A stretch of 5,535 nt of DNA from Anaerolineae bacterium. Its GTDB lineage: Bacteria > Chloroflexota > Anaerolineae > Promineifilales > Promineifilaceae. Shown piece after piece: positions 1 to 5,534 of this stretch. How positions within the stretch are numbered: the stretch's first letter is position 1; each line of letters begins with the position of its first letter. Position numbers and translations under genes: made by a program. Under the pieces are notes generated by a model. That model made no database searches. It saw only the letters and a list, made by a program, of their open reading frames with translations, and was not told where the DNA came from. The DNA lies in assembly GCA_028277515.1 (NCBI GenBank), contig JANQGC010000009.1:1-5535 (forward strand), read 5' to 3'.

Positions 1-73
1 ATAGAGTAGATTTGTTAAAACTGTATTTGGATTGTTCATATATGGGTAAACAGTATTGGTTCGTTTTAGACAT
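1..73 (-). CDS. Possible partial outward reading frame in left repeat arm
   Basis: An ATG at 73-71 on the minus strand opens a frame that stays open to the window edge (24 codons) and begins MSKTNQYCLPIYEQ. It is the mirror copy of the frame at 5462-5535. If the repeat is the end of an insertion sequence, this would be the start of its transposase, since many IS elements begin their gene within about 50 bp of the terminus. No recognisable domain is visible in so short a piece. The opposite strand is also open (3-83, ending at TAA 84-86), and 24 stop-free codons can arise by chance. Confidence 0.18.
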   Translation of the reverse strand, partial: MSKTNQYCLPIYEQSKYSFNKSTL

Positions 74-98
74 TGCCTTAACTTAATGACATTGACTG
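1..98. repeat. Left arm of 98-bp perfect terminal inverted repeat
   Basis: Base i of this arm pairs with base 5535-i at the other end of the window without a mismatch over 98 positions. The arm has 30 G+C in 98 bases, far more AT-rich than the genes it encloses. It contains an 8-bp palindrome CATATATG (37-44) and a short direct repeat GACATTG at 69-75 and 88-94, which could be protein-binding sites (inference). Similarity continues past base 98 into the adjoining heptamer array once a 7-bp length difference is allowed. The outer limit is unknown because the repeat reaches the window edge, so a target-site duplication cannot be examined. Confidence 0.95.
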
Positions 99-128
99 AT
101 AACTGCCCACTGCTCACTGCCCACTGGC
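94..128. repeat. Heptamer tandem array, 5 units (consensus nACTGnn)
   Basis: Five consecutive 7-bp units can be read: GACTGAT, AACTGCC, CACTGCT, CACTGCC, CACTGGC. ACTG is fixed in every unit. The array starts inside the last five bases of the left inverted repeat and runs into the 3' end of the AHSA1-domain gene, supplying its stop codon. Short tandem heptamers of this kind are known as intergenic repeats in cyanobacteria and some other bacteria. A role as transposon target or as part of the element end is inference. Confidence 0.8.
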
Positions 129-590
129 GGTAGCCAGGTACGTTATCAGGTTTTGCAATATGCCCGTCCAGCCTTCTTCGTGATGATGGCGGGCGTCTTC
201 GCTGGGGAGTTGGCTGTGGGTCAGGATGACAGCCGTTTTCTGTGGCGATTCACTTTCAAATAGGAGCGTAACCAGGCTCTCACCAATGTCCATCTGCGGC
301 TGTTCCCAGCGCCAGGTGAAAGCCAGTTTGCGCGGCGGTTGGATCTCCTGGTAGACACCATATACATGATAAGCATTGCCGTCAGGGTGTAAGAAGCCGA
401 TACGGTAGCTTCCGCCCTGGCGCAGGTCCACTTCCACCGATTGCACGACGCTGCCCGGCGGCCCCCACCACTGTAGAAGTTGGTCAGGGTCGGTCCAGGC
501 GGCAAACAAGGTTTCGGCCGAAGCTGAAAACACACGTCGCAGGTGGACATTATGGGACAAGGATCGATCAACCACGCTGATCTTCCCCAT
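114..590 (-). CDS. AHSA1/SRPBCC-domain protein
   Basis: The protein is about 158 aa and is covered almost entirely by one AHSA1-like (activator of Hsp90 ATPase homologue 1) SRPBCC domain. Family landmarks occur in order: LRRVFSASAETLFAAWTDP, the QWWGPP turn, LRQGGSYRIGF, the VYGVYQEIQPPRKLAFTWRW strand pair, TAVILTHSQLP, and the closing GWTGILQNLITYL helix. The fold makes a hydrophobic ligand-binding cavity and the protein should be cytosolic; its ligand is unknown. It lies directly downstream of the ArsR-like gene and overlaps it. ArsR-family regulators are commonly paired with SRPBCC proteins, probably as co-expressed partners. The start is uncertain. ATG at 590 overlaps the upstream gene by 23 bp. 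GTG at 575, with GGGGA eight bases upstream, overlaps by 8 bp and gives 153 aa. An ATG at 644 would add residues unlike the family. The last residues and stop are encoded by the heptamer array. Confidence 0.88.
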   Translation of the reverse strand: MGKISVVDRSLSHNVHLRRVFSASAETLFAAWTDPDQLLQWWGPPGSVVQSVEVDLRQGGSYRIGFLHPDGNAYHVYGVYQEIQPPRKLAFTWRWEQPQMDIGESLVTLLFESESPQKTAVILTHSQLPSEDARHHHEEGWTGILQNLITYLATASGQ

Positions 591-912
591 GATTTTCAAC
601 AAAACTGGCCAGGGCATCAAACTGACTCTCCCAAAATTGTTCATATCGTTGGATCCAGGCTGCTGCCTGCGACAGCGGCGCCGGGTTTAGGTCGCAGTAA
701 ACCGTGCGACCTTCTTTTTTCCTGGAAAGCAGGCCGGCATGTTCCAGCACTTTGAGATGTTTATAAACAGCCGGCAGGGACATGGGAAAGGGTTTGGCGA
801 TTTCGCTCACGGTGGCCTTGCCTTCTGACAAACGTGTCAAGATGGCTCTGCGTGTCGGATCAGCCAGGGCGTGAAAGGTATTGTCTAAAACAACTGCATT
901 ATAATTAACCAT
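568..912 (-). CDS. ArsR-family winged-helix transcriptional regulator
   Basis: From ATG 912 the protein is 114 aa, a normal length for a single-domain ArsR regulator. The opening FHALADPTRRAILTRLSEG is the classic first helix pair. TVSEIAKPFPMSLPAVYKHL is the helix-turn-helix, LKVLEHAGLLSRKKEGR leads into the wing, and VYCDLNPAPL closes it before a C-terminal dimerisation helix. The only cysteine is in VYCDL and there is no ELCVCDL-type metal site, so it is probably not a metal sensor. It resembles the branch of ArsR regulators that sit next to SRPBCC genes and repress their own operon. ATG 912 is preferred over an in-frame ATG at 960 because the latter lies upstream of the predicted promoter and adds 16 residues unlike the family. 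It has no Shine-Dalgarno sequence and appears leaderless. Confidence 0.92.
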   Translation of the reverse strand: MVNYNAVVLDNTFHALADPTRRAILTRLSEGKATVSEIAKPFPMSLPAVYKHLKVLEHAGLLSRKKEGRTVYCDLNPAPLSQAAAWIQRYEQFWESQFDALASFVENHGEDQRG

Positions 913-933
913 ATTGTTAAGTATTTTATGGTT
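907..933. promoter_or_regulatory. Candidate ArsR operator (inverted repeat AACCATA/TATGGTT)
   Basis: Perfect 7-bp arms AACCATA (907-913) and TATGGTT (927-933) are separated by 13 bp. With one bulged base the match extends to ATTAACCATA and TATGGTTTAAT. The repeat covers the -10 element, the expected transcription start and the ATG of the ArsR-like gene. A bound dimer here would block transcription, the usual autorepression mode of ArsR proteins. Assignment as the operator is inference from position and symmetry. Confidence 0.45.
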
Positions 934-951
934 TAATCGAGGGACGGTCAA
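923..951 (-). promoter_or_regulatory. Sigma70-type promoter for the arsR-AHSA1 operon
   Basis: On the minus strand a -35 element TTGACC (951-946) is followed after 17 bp by a -10 element TAAAAT (928-923). Each matches the consensus at five of six positions. Ten bases separate the -10 from ATG 912, so transcription would start only a few bases before the start codon. This fits the missing ribosome-binding site and predicts a leaderless or nearly leaderless mRNA (inference). Confidence 0.6.
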
Positions 952-973
952 ATCAAACATTTTCGGTTATACT
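945..973 (+). promoter_or_regulatory. Candidate promoter for the SulP operon
   Basis: The -10 candidate TATACT (968-973) matches consensus at five of six positions and ends ten bases before ATG 984, the same distance as in the divergent promoter. The -35 candidate CGGTCA (945-950, 17-bp spacer) matches at only three of six. It overlaps the -35 of the opposite promoter almost completely, so the two would compete for polymerase. The weak -35 suggests this promoter may need activation. Confidence 0.4.
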
Positions 974-983
974 CATAAAATTA

Positions 984-3209
984 ATGACCCGACAATCCTC
1001 TTCCGCAGCCGACGGAACCAGGTTCGGGCCATCAAAACCGCCATTGAAGCTGGTTCCAACCCTTACATCCGGCCTGGTGATGGGTTTCCTGGAAATCGCC
1101 ATGGCAGTTTCCCTGGCGGCGCTCATCTTCAGCGGGCCGTTGGTTGAGTTTCGCTCACTGGCTATTGGCCTGGCCTTGCTGGGCGCATTGTTGTCCAACG
1201 CGGTCGTTTCCCTTTTCACCTCTCTGCCGGGGGTGATGGGCGGCAACCAGGAATTACCGGCAGTGCTCATAGCCTTGATTGTTGGCAATATCGTAGCCGG
1301 TGCTTCAAATTTGACGCGCCCAGAGTCCTTACTAATTACTGTGCTGGCGGCGATTGCACTTACTACTTTAATCACCGGAGTCACCTTTCTAACCTTGGGT
1401 ACTTTTCGCCTGGGCAACCTGGTTCGATTTTTACCTTACCCGGTGATAGGTGGCTTTCTGGCAGGGACCGGCTGGCTGCTCACCAATGGTGCTCTGTTGA
1501 CGATGGTACCCACGCTCAATCTTTTCATTATCATGCAGCCGGAGATGTTGCTCCGCTGGCTGCCCGGAGTGGTCATGGGCCTGGTTCTGCTGCTCTGGAC
1601 ACGTCGCAGTGACAATTATTTGATCGTTCCCTTCGTTTTAGTGGTGTCAATCAGTTTATTTTACATCGTGGCCTGGTGGGTAGGACTTTCCCTCGATCAG
1701 CTTCAACAGCAAGGTTGGCTGCTTGGTCCTTTTGCCGAGGGGAGCTTGTGGCGGCCGTTTCCCGTGGGTGATCTGCCAATGGTGCAATGGCACCTGCTGC
1801 TGGCAGAAAGCGCGGATATAGCAGTTGTCGTATTGGTCAGTGTTATGGGATTGCTGCTCAACGCCGGTGGTATCGAGTTAGCGGCGGATGAAGACATGGA
1901 TTTGAACAACGAACTGCGCTCGGCCGGTTGGGGCAATCTGCTTTCGGGGTTTGTGTCCGGCCTGATTGGCTACCAGCAGATTAGCTTATCGGTAATGAAT
2001 TTTAAGCTGCAGGCTAATAACCGCTGGACAGGAATGGTGGGCAGTGTCATCTGTCTCCTTGCCTTGCTTTTCGGGGCGGCGCTGTTGTCTTTGCTGCCGC
2101 AGATGGTGATTGGCGGGCTGCTCCTTTACCTGGGGTTGGAATTCCTGGTTGAATGGGTGCTTGAATCCCGGTCACGGCTGCCGCGAATTGATTATGCGAT
2201 CATTATCTCTATCCTGTTGGTTACGGCGTTTGTGGGGTTTTTGCAGGGGGTGGCGTTGGGGTTGGTGTTGGCCGTTATTTTGTTCGTTGCTGGCTACAGC
2301 CGGATCGATGTCGTGCGCCATGAGTTGTCAGGCGCGACTTACCGGAGCCGCACGACACGCCCCCAGCGAGAGGAGCAGTTTTTGCTGCAACATGGGGCCG
2401 GCCTGGTTATTTATCAGCTTCAGGGTTTCATCTTTTTTGGCACTGCCGATCAACTGCTCAGCCGGGTGCGGCAGCGAATCAGCGATCCACGGCTTCCTTC
2501 ACCAAGGATTATCACCCTCGATTTCAGCCGGGTCACCGGATTGGATTCCACCGGCTTGCTGAGCTTTCAGCGCATGTTCCAACTCACCCAAGCGTGCGGT
2601 GCTAAGCTGGTGTTTATCAATCCGCCGGACAAAATGGACCAGCAGCTCCTGCGGGGCGGGATTGGACCCGCCGGCGGTGACATTCACACCTTTACCAGCC
2701 TTGATCGTGGCGTTCAGTGGGGTGAGGATTTGCTGTTGCAATCAGCGGCCGCCGGCCACGATTTGGACAACCCGCCAATCAATGAATTTTTGGGCCAAAT
2801 CTTGGGATCTGCGCAGGATGTACACGCCTTATTAAGTTATTTTGAAAAGTTGGATGTGCGGACCGGGCAACATTTGATCACCCTGGGTCAGACGGCGCAT
2901 GATTTGTATATAATAGAGTCAGGCCAGGTGACGGTCCAGATTCCCAGGCCGGACCAGCCACCGGTGCGCTTGGAGACCATTGGCAGCGGCCACGTGATTG
3001 GGGAAATTGGCCTTTATTTGAACCAGGAGCGCACGGCCGATGTGGTGGTTGACCAACCGGGCGTTGTGTTCAGACTTTCAAAAGAAAAAATGCAGCACAT
3101 GGAAGACAATGATGCCCATGCGGCATCAGTGCTGCACCGGCTGATGGTCCGTATCCTGGCCGAACGGATCACCCGGTTAACAACCGTATTCAACAGTTTG
3201 CAGGAGTAA
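984..3209 (+). CDS. SulP/SLC26-type transporter with STAS and cyclic-nucleotide-binding domains (first copy)
   Basis: This 741-aa inner-membrane protein has three domains. Residues about 24-440 form the multi-pass SulP transport domain, with ALIFSGPL near 46-53, the RFLPYPVIGGFLAGTGWLL segment at 148-166 and the conserved NELRSAGWGNLLSG region at 309-322. Residues about 473-585 form a cytosolic STAS domain with the D-S-T-G signature at 521-524. Residues about 618-735 form a CAP-like nucleotide-binding domain whose phosphate cassette GEIGLYLNQERTADV (673-687) keeps the conserved Gly, Glu and Arg (E674, R683). There is no DNA-binding domain after it. SulP proteins move sulfate, bicarbonate, dicarboxylates or other solutes, and some fungal relatives with this architecture are vacuolar; the substrate here cannot be assigned. 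The gene has no Shine-Dalgarno sequence and probably starts leaderless. It is followed 4 bp later by a paralogue. Confidence 0.93.
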   Translation: MTRQSSSAADGTRFGPSKPPLKLVPTLTSGLVMGFLEIAMAVSLAALIFSGPLVEFRSLAIGLALLGALLSNAVVSLFTSLPGVMGGNQELPAVLIALIVGNIVAGASNLTRPESLLITVLAAIALTTLITGVTFLTLGTFRLGNLVRFLPYPVIGGFLAGTGWLLTNGALLTMVPTLNLFIIMQPEMLLRWLPGVVMGLVLLLWTRRSDNYLIVPFVLVVSISLFYIVAWWVGLSLDQLQQQGWLLGPFAEGSLWRPFPVGDLPMVQWHLLLAESADIAVVVLVSVMGLLLNAGGIELAADEDMDLNNELRSAGWGNLLSGFVSGLIGYQQISLSVMNFKLQANNRWTGMVGSVICLLALLFGAALLSLLPQMVIGGLLLYLGLEFLVEWVLESRSRLPRIDYAIIISILLVTAFVGFLQGVALGLVLAVILFVAGYSRIDVVRHELSGATYRSRTTRPQREEQFLLQHGAGLVIYQLQGFIFFGTADQLLSRVRQRISDPRLPSPRIITLDFSRVTGLDSTGLLSFQRMFQLTQACGAKLVFINPPDKMDQQLLRGGIGPAGGDIHTFTSLDRGVQWGEDLLLQSAAAGHDLDNPPINEFLGQILGSAQDVHALLSYFEKLDVRTGQHLITLGQTAHDLYIIESGQVTVQIPRPDQPPVRLETIGSGHVIGEIGLYLNQERTADVVVDQPGVVFRLSKEKMQHMEDNDAHAASVLHRLMVRILAERITRLTTVFNSLQE
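3202..3206 (+). promoter_or_regulatory. Shine-Dalgarno AGGAG deciding the start of the second SulP gene
   Basis: AGGAG lies inside the last two sense codons of the first SulP gene. It is seven bases from ATG 3214 but only four from the in-frame GTG at 3211, so ATG 3214 is the better start. Its position suggests translational coupling of the two transporters. Confidence 0.75.
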
Positions 3210-3213
3210 AGTG

Positions 3214-5418
3214 ATGAAGCATGGTCCAGACTCCCAACCATTGAATATTCTGCCTGTTCTAACCTCCGGTTTTATCATCGGGTTGATGGAAACAGCCTTT
3301 GCAATTTCTCTGGCAGCCCTCATTTTTTCCGGACCTTTGGAGGAATTCCGTTCCATTGGCATTGGCCTTGCCCTTTTGGGGATGGCCATCTCCAGCACAA
3401 TCATTGTTTTATTTACCTCGCTGCCGGGAATTGTCAGCGGCTTGCAGGAAATTCCGGCGGTGATCCTCGCCCTGATTGCCTCAGAGATACTTCTCTTGAT
3501 GCCGCCAGACGCTTCGCAAGGGGCGATCTTGATCACCGTTTTAGCTGCTATTTCTCTTTCAACGTTGGCGACGGCGCTGGTTTTTTTCGCTCTGGGAACT
3601 TTTCGATTAGGTAACCTTGTCCGCTTTTTACCATATCCGGTTATCGGGGGTTTTTTGGCGGCGACCGGATGGTTGTTGCTGGCCGGAGGGCTGGGCTTGA
3701 TGGTTACCCTGCCGGCAAACTTCAGCGAATTGGGTGTTCTCTTTGATCCGTTGACCCTGTTGCGCTGGCTGCCGGGCGTTGTTCTGGCATTTCTGATGCT
3801 TTTTGCGGCGCGTCGCAGGGGCAATGTGATGGTTGTGCCAATTTTGCTGGTCGGGGTTACGATTCTATTTTATCTAACGGCCGTGATCGGGGGTATTTCT
3901 CTGGAGCAGCTTCAACAAGGAGGCTGGGTCTTGGGACCATTCCCGGAAGGATCGCTTTGGCGGCCGTTTCCGTTTGAGGATCTGGGCCTGATCCAATGGC
4001 CGGCTCTTCTCCAGGAAGCCGGACATCTGGCGATTGTCATCCTGGTTAGTGTGATTAGCCTGCTGTTGAATGCGGGTGGTCTGGAATTAGCCTCCAATCG
4101 GGATATTGACGTCAACCGGGAATTGAAGATCGCCGGCGTAGGGAACGTGTTATCAGCGTTGGTTTCGGGAATGATTGGTTTTCAGAAACTTGGTGTATCA
4201 ACGATGAATTTCCGATTAAAAGCCGACCATCGTTTGACCGGGCTTATCTCGGTTGCCATATTTGTCGTTGCCCTGGTTTTTGGCGCAGCCATCTTATCCT
4301 TTGTTCCCCTCATTGTGCTGGGCAGCTTATTGTTTTATTTGGGTCTCGATTTTCTCGCTGATTGGGTCGTTGACACGCGAAAAAAACTGCCGCTTATTGA
4401 TTATGCAGTGCTGCTATCCATCCTGTTTGTGACGGTTTTTATTGGTTTTTTAGAAGCCATTACCCTTGGACTGATGCTGGCGATTGTTTTCTTTGTTGTT
4501 GGATACAGCCGCATCGACATTGTACGCTGTGAACTGACTGGCAGAACGTTTAAAAGTCGCCTGGTCAGGCCAAGACGACAACGGGAGCAGATTAAAGAGC
4601 TTGGAGACCGGCTGTTTATTCTGCAGCTGCAAGGGTTTATCTTTTTTGGCACAGCGAATCAACTTCTGGAGCGTGTACGCCAGCGGATGCATGACCCTGA
4701 CCGGCTCACGCCATCGGCCGTCATTCTTGACTTTCACCGCGTGTCCGGCATTGATTCCACGGCGATCATGAGCTTCTCACGCATGAAACAACTGACCGCC
4801 GAGTATGGAGCGGCGCTGGTTTTCGTCTCAGCATCGGAGGCATTTACCCGGTTACTGCAACATGGAGATTTAAGTCCGGACCAGGAAGGATTACGCTATT
4901 TTTCTGATCTCGACCGGGCCGTACAATGGGGAGAAGATCGCCTCCTGGCACAGTCGGAGCCTACGGCCGATTCCTCGCCGCCAGGCATCACTATGCAGTT
5001 GAAGGAGATTTTAGGCACGGACAGCGACCTTGCAGACGTGCTTCCTTATTTTGAAAGAATGGAGACGGAACTTGGCCAAACGCTTATTCACATGGGATCG
5101 GAGGCGCGCGATTTGTTTTTTATTGAGTCAGGATTGGTGACGGCGCAGATTCCCAGGGATAGCGGGCCGTCGATTCGACTGGAATCGATTGGCGCGGGAC
5201 ATGTGGTTGGCGAGATTGGACTATATTTGAGCCAGGAGCGCACGGCCGATGTGGTGGTCGACCAGTCGGGGGTGGTTTACCGGTTATCTGATGAAGCGTT
5301 GGAACGGCTGGAAAAAGAAGATGCCCCGACGGCCGCGGCGCTGCACCGCTTGATGGTTTTACTGCTGGCCGAACGCCTGACCCATTTGACGGAATCGCTG
5401 CATGCGTTGGAGGGGTAA
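3214..5418 (+). CDS. SulP/SLC26-type transporter with STAS and cyclic-nucleotide-binding domains (second copy)
   Basis: This 734-aa protein is a paralogue of the gene just upstream and aligns with it over nearly its whole length. A block near the N-terminus has about 37 identities in 59 positions by eye. The SulP membrane domain spans about residues 14-430, with RFLPYPVIGGFLAATGWLL at 137-155 and NRELKIAGVGNVLSA at 301-315. The STAS domain spans about 465-575; its signature reads D-S-T-A (514-517) instead of the D-S-T-G of the first copy. The nucleotide-binding domain spans about 608-728, with cassette GEIGLYLSQERTADV (666-680) retaining E667 and R676. It shares a transcript with the first copy (4-bp gap, internal Shine-Dalgarno), which suggests the two are made together and may form a heteromer. 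SulP proteins are generally dimeric; heteromer formation is inference. Substrate unknown. Confidence 0.93.
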   Translation: MKHGPDSQPLNILPVLTSGFIIGLMETAFAISLAALIFSGPLEEFRSIGIGLALLGMAISSTIIVLFTSLPGIVSGLQEIPAVILALIASEILLLMPPDASQGAILITVLAAISLSTLATALVFFALGTFRLGNLVRFLPYPVIGGFLAATGWLLLAGGLGLMVTLPANFSELGVLFDPLTLLRWLPGVVLAFLMLFAARRRGNVMVVPILLVGVTILFYLTAVIGGISLEQLQQGGWVLGPFPEGSLWRPFPFEDLGLIQWPALLQEAGHLAIVILVSVISLLLNAGGLELASNRDIDVNRELKIAGVGNVLSALVSGMIGFQKLGVSTMNFRLKADHRLTGLISVAIFVVALVFGAAILSFVPLIVLGSLLFYLGLDFLADWVVDTRKKLPLIDYAVLLSILFVTVFIGFLEAITLGLMLAIVFFVVGYSRIDIVRCELTGRTFKSRLVRPRRQREQIKELGDRLFILQLQGFIFFGTANQLLERVRQRMHDPDRLTPSAVILDFHRVSGIDSTAIMSFSRMKQLTAEYGAALVFVSASEAFTRLLQHGDLSPDQEGLRYFSDLDRAVQWGEDRLLAQSEPTADSSPPGITMQLKEILGTDSDLADVLPYFERMETELGQTLIHMGSEARDLFFIESGLVTAQIPRDSGPSIRLESIGAGHVVGEIGLYLSQERTADVVVDQSGVVYRLSDEALERLEKEDAPTAAALHRLMVLLLAERLTHLTESLHALEG

Positions 5419-5420
5419 AC

Positions 5421-5441
5421 GGCAGTGAGCAGTGGACAGTC
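5421..5441. repeat. Heptamer tandem array, 3 units, inverted relative to the left array
   Basis: Read on the minus strand the units are GACTGTC, CACTGCT, CACTGCC, in the same phase relative to the inverted repeat as the left array. The block CCACTGCTCACTGCC (15 bp) occurs at 107-121 and, inverted, at 5421-5435. The offset between the two arms changes by exactly 7 bp across the array, so they differ by one heptamer unit. The array begins 3 bp after the stop codon of the second SulP gene. Confidence 0.75.
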
Positions 5442-5534
5442 AATGTCATTAAGTTAAGGCAATGTCTAAAACGAACCAATACTGTTTACCCATATATGAA
5501 CAATCCAAATACAGTTTTAACAAATCTACTCTAT
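5437..5534. repeat. Right arm of 98-bp perfect terminal inverted repeat
   Basis: This arm is the exact reverse complement of 1-98. It begins 18 bp after the stop codon of the second SulP gene. The stretch 5419-5535 contains no convincing GC-rich hairpin followed by a T-run, so no intrinsic terminator is called for the transporter operon. Base 5535 would pair with a base just left of the window, so the repeat may be longer than what is seen. A complete absence of mismatches suggests recent origin, gene conversion, a multicopy mobile repeat, or an assembly overlap. Confidence 0.95.

Larger units (their letters stand above)
923..981. promoter_or_regulatory. Wide inverted repeat ATTTTATG/CATAAAAT across the divergent promoters
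   Basis: ATTTTATG (923-930) and its reverse complement CATAAAAT (974-981) lie near the start of each divergent transcript, 43 bp apart and centred near 952. On the minus side the motif contains the -10 element. On the plus side it lies just downstream of the proposed -10 and immediately before the SulP start codon. It could be a second pair of regulator half-sites, or AT-rich promoter sequence that matches by chance. Confidence 0.3.
1..5534. mobile_element. Putative inverted-repeat-bounded cassette without its own transposase
   Basis: Two perfect 98-bp inverted arms enclose four intact genes in two divergent operons, and each operon ends close to an arm. This is the geometry of a passenger-carrying non-autonomous transposon or of cargo between two inverted insertion sequences. 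No DDE, serine or tyrosine recombinase motif occurs in any long reading frame, so movement would need a transposase supplied in trans or encoded just outside the window. A contig broken at both ends in a multicopy repeat would look the same, hence the low confidence. Confidence 0.35.

Noticed and set aside
1..3. TA dinucleotide near the outer end as a Tc1/IS630-type target duplication
   Set aside because: The window ends within the repeat, so the true element end is not visible and TA in AT-rich DNA is uninformative.
94..128. Heptamer array as a CRISPR array
   Set aside because: The repeats are 7 bp and contiguous, with no spacers and no cas genes.
568..960. Longer ArsR-like start at ATG 960
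   Set aside because: It lies upstream of the predicted -35 and -10, has no ribosome-binding site, and adds 16 residues unlike the family.
953..1417. 154-codon minus-strand frame opposite the start of the first SulP gene
   Set aside because: Same antisense composition; it also covers the divergent promoter region and shows no ribosome-binding site or recognisable domain.
2110..2562. 150-codon plus-strand frame inside the first SulP gene in another frame
   Set aside because: Cys/Ser/Trp-rich out-of-frame shadow; the SulP and STAS motifs continue uninterrupted in the main frame.
3177..3824. 215-codon open frame on the minus strand opposite the start of the second SulP gene
   Set aside because: It is rich in Lys, Arg, Ser and Pro with no domain, as expected for the antisense of a hydrophobic membrane protein, and the plus strand is clearly coding.
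5120..5479. 119-codon minus-strand frame overlapping the end of the second SulP gene and the right arm
   Set aside because: Pro/His/Arg-rich shadow of the nucleotide-binding domain coding strand; no motif.
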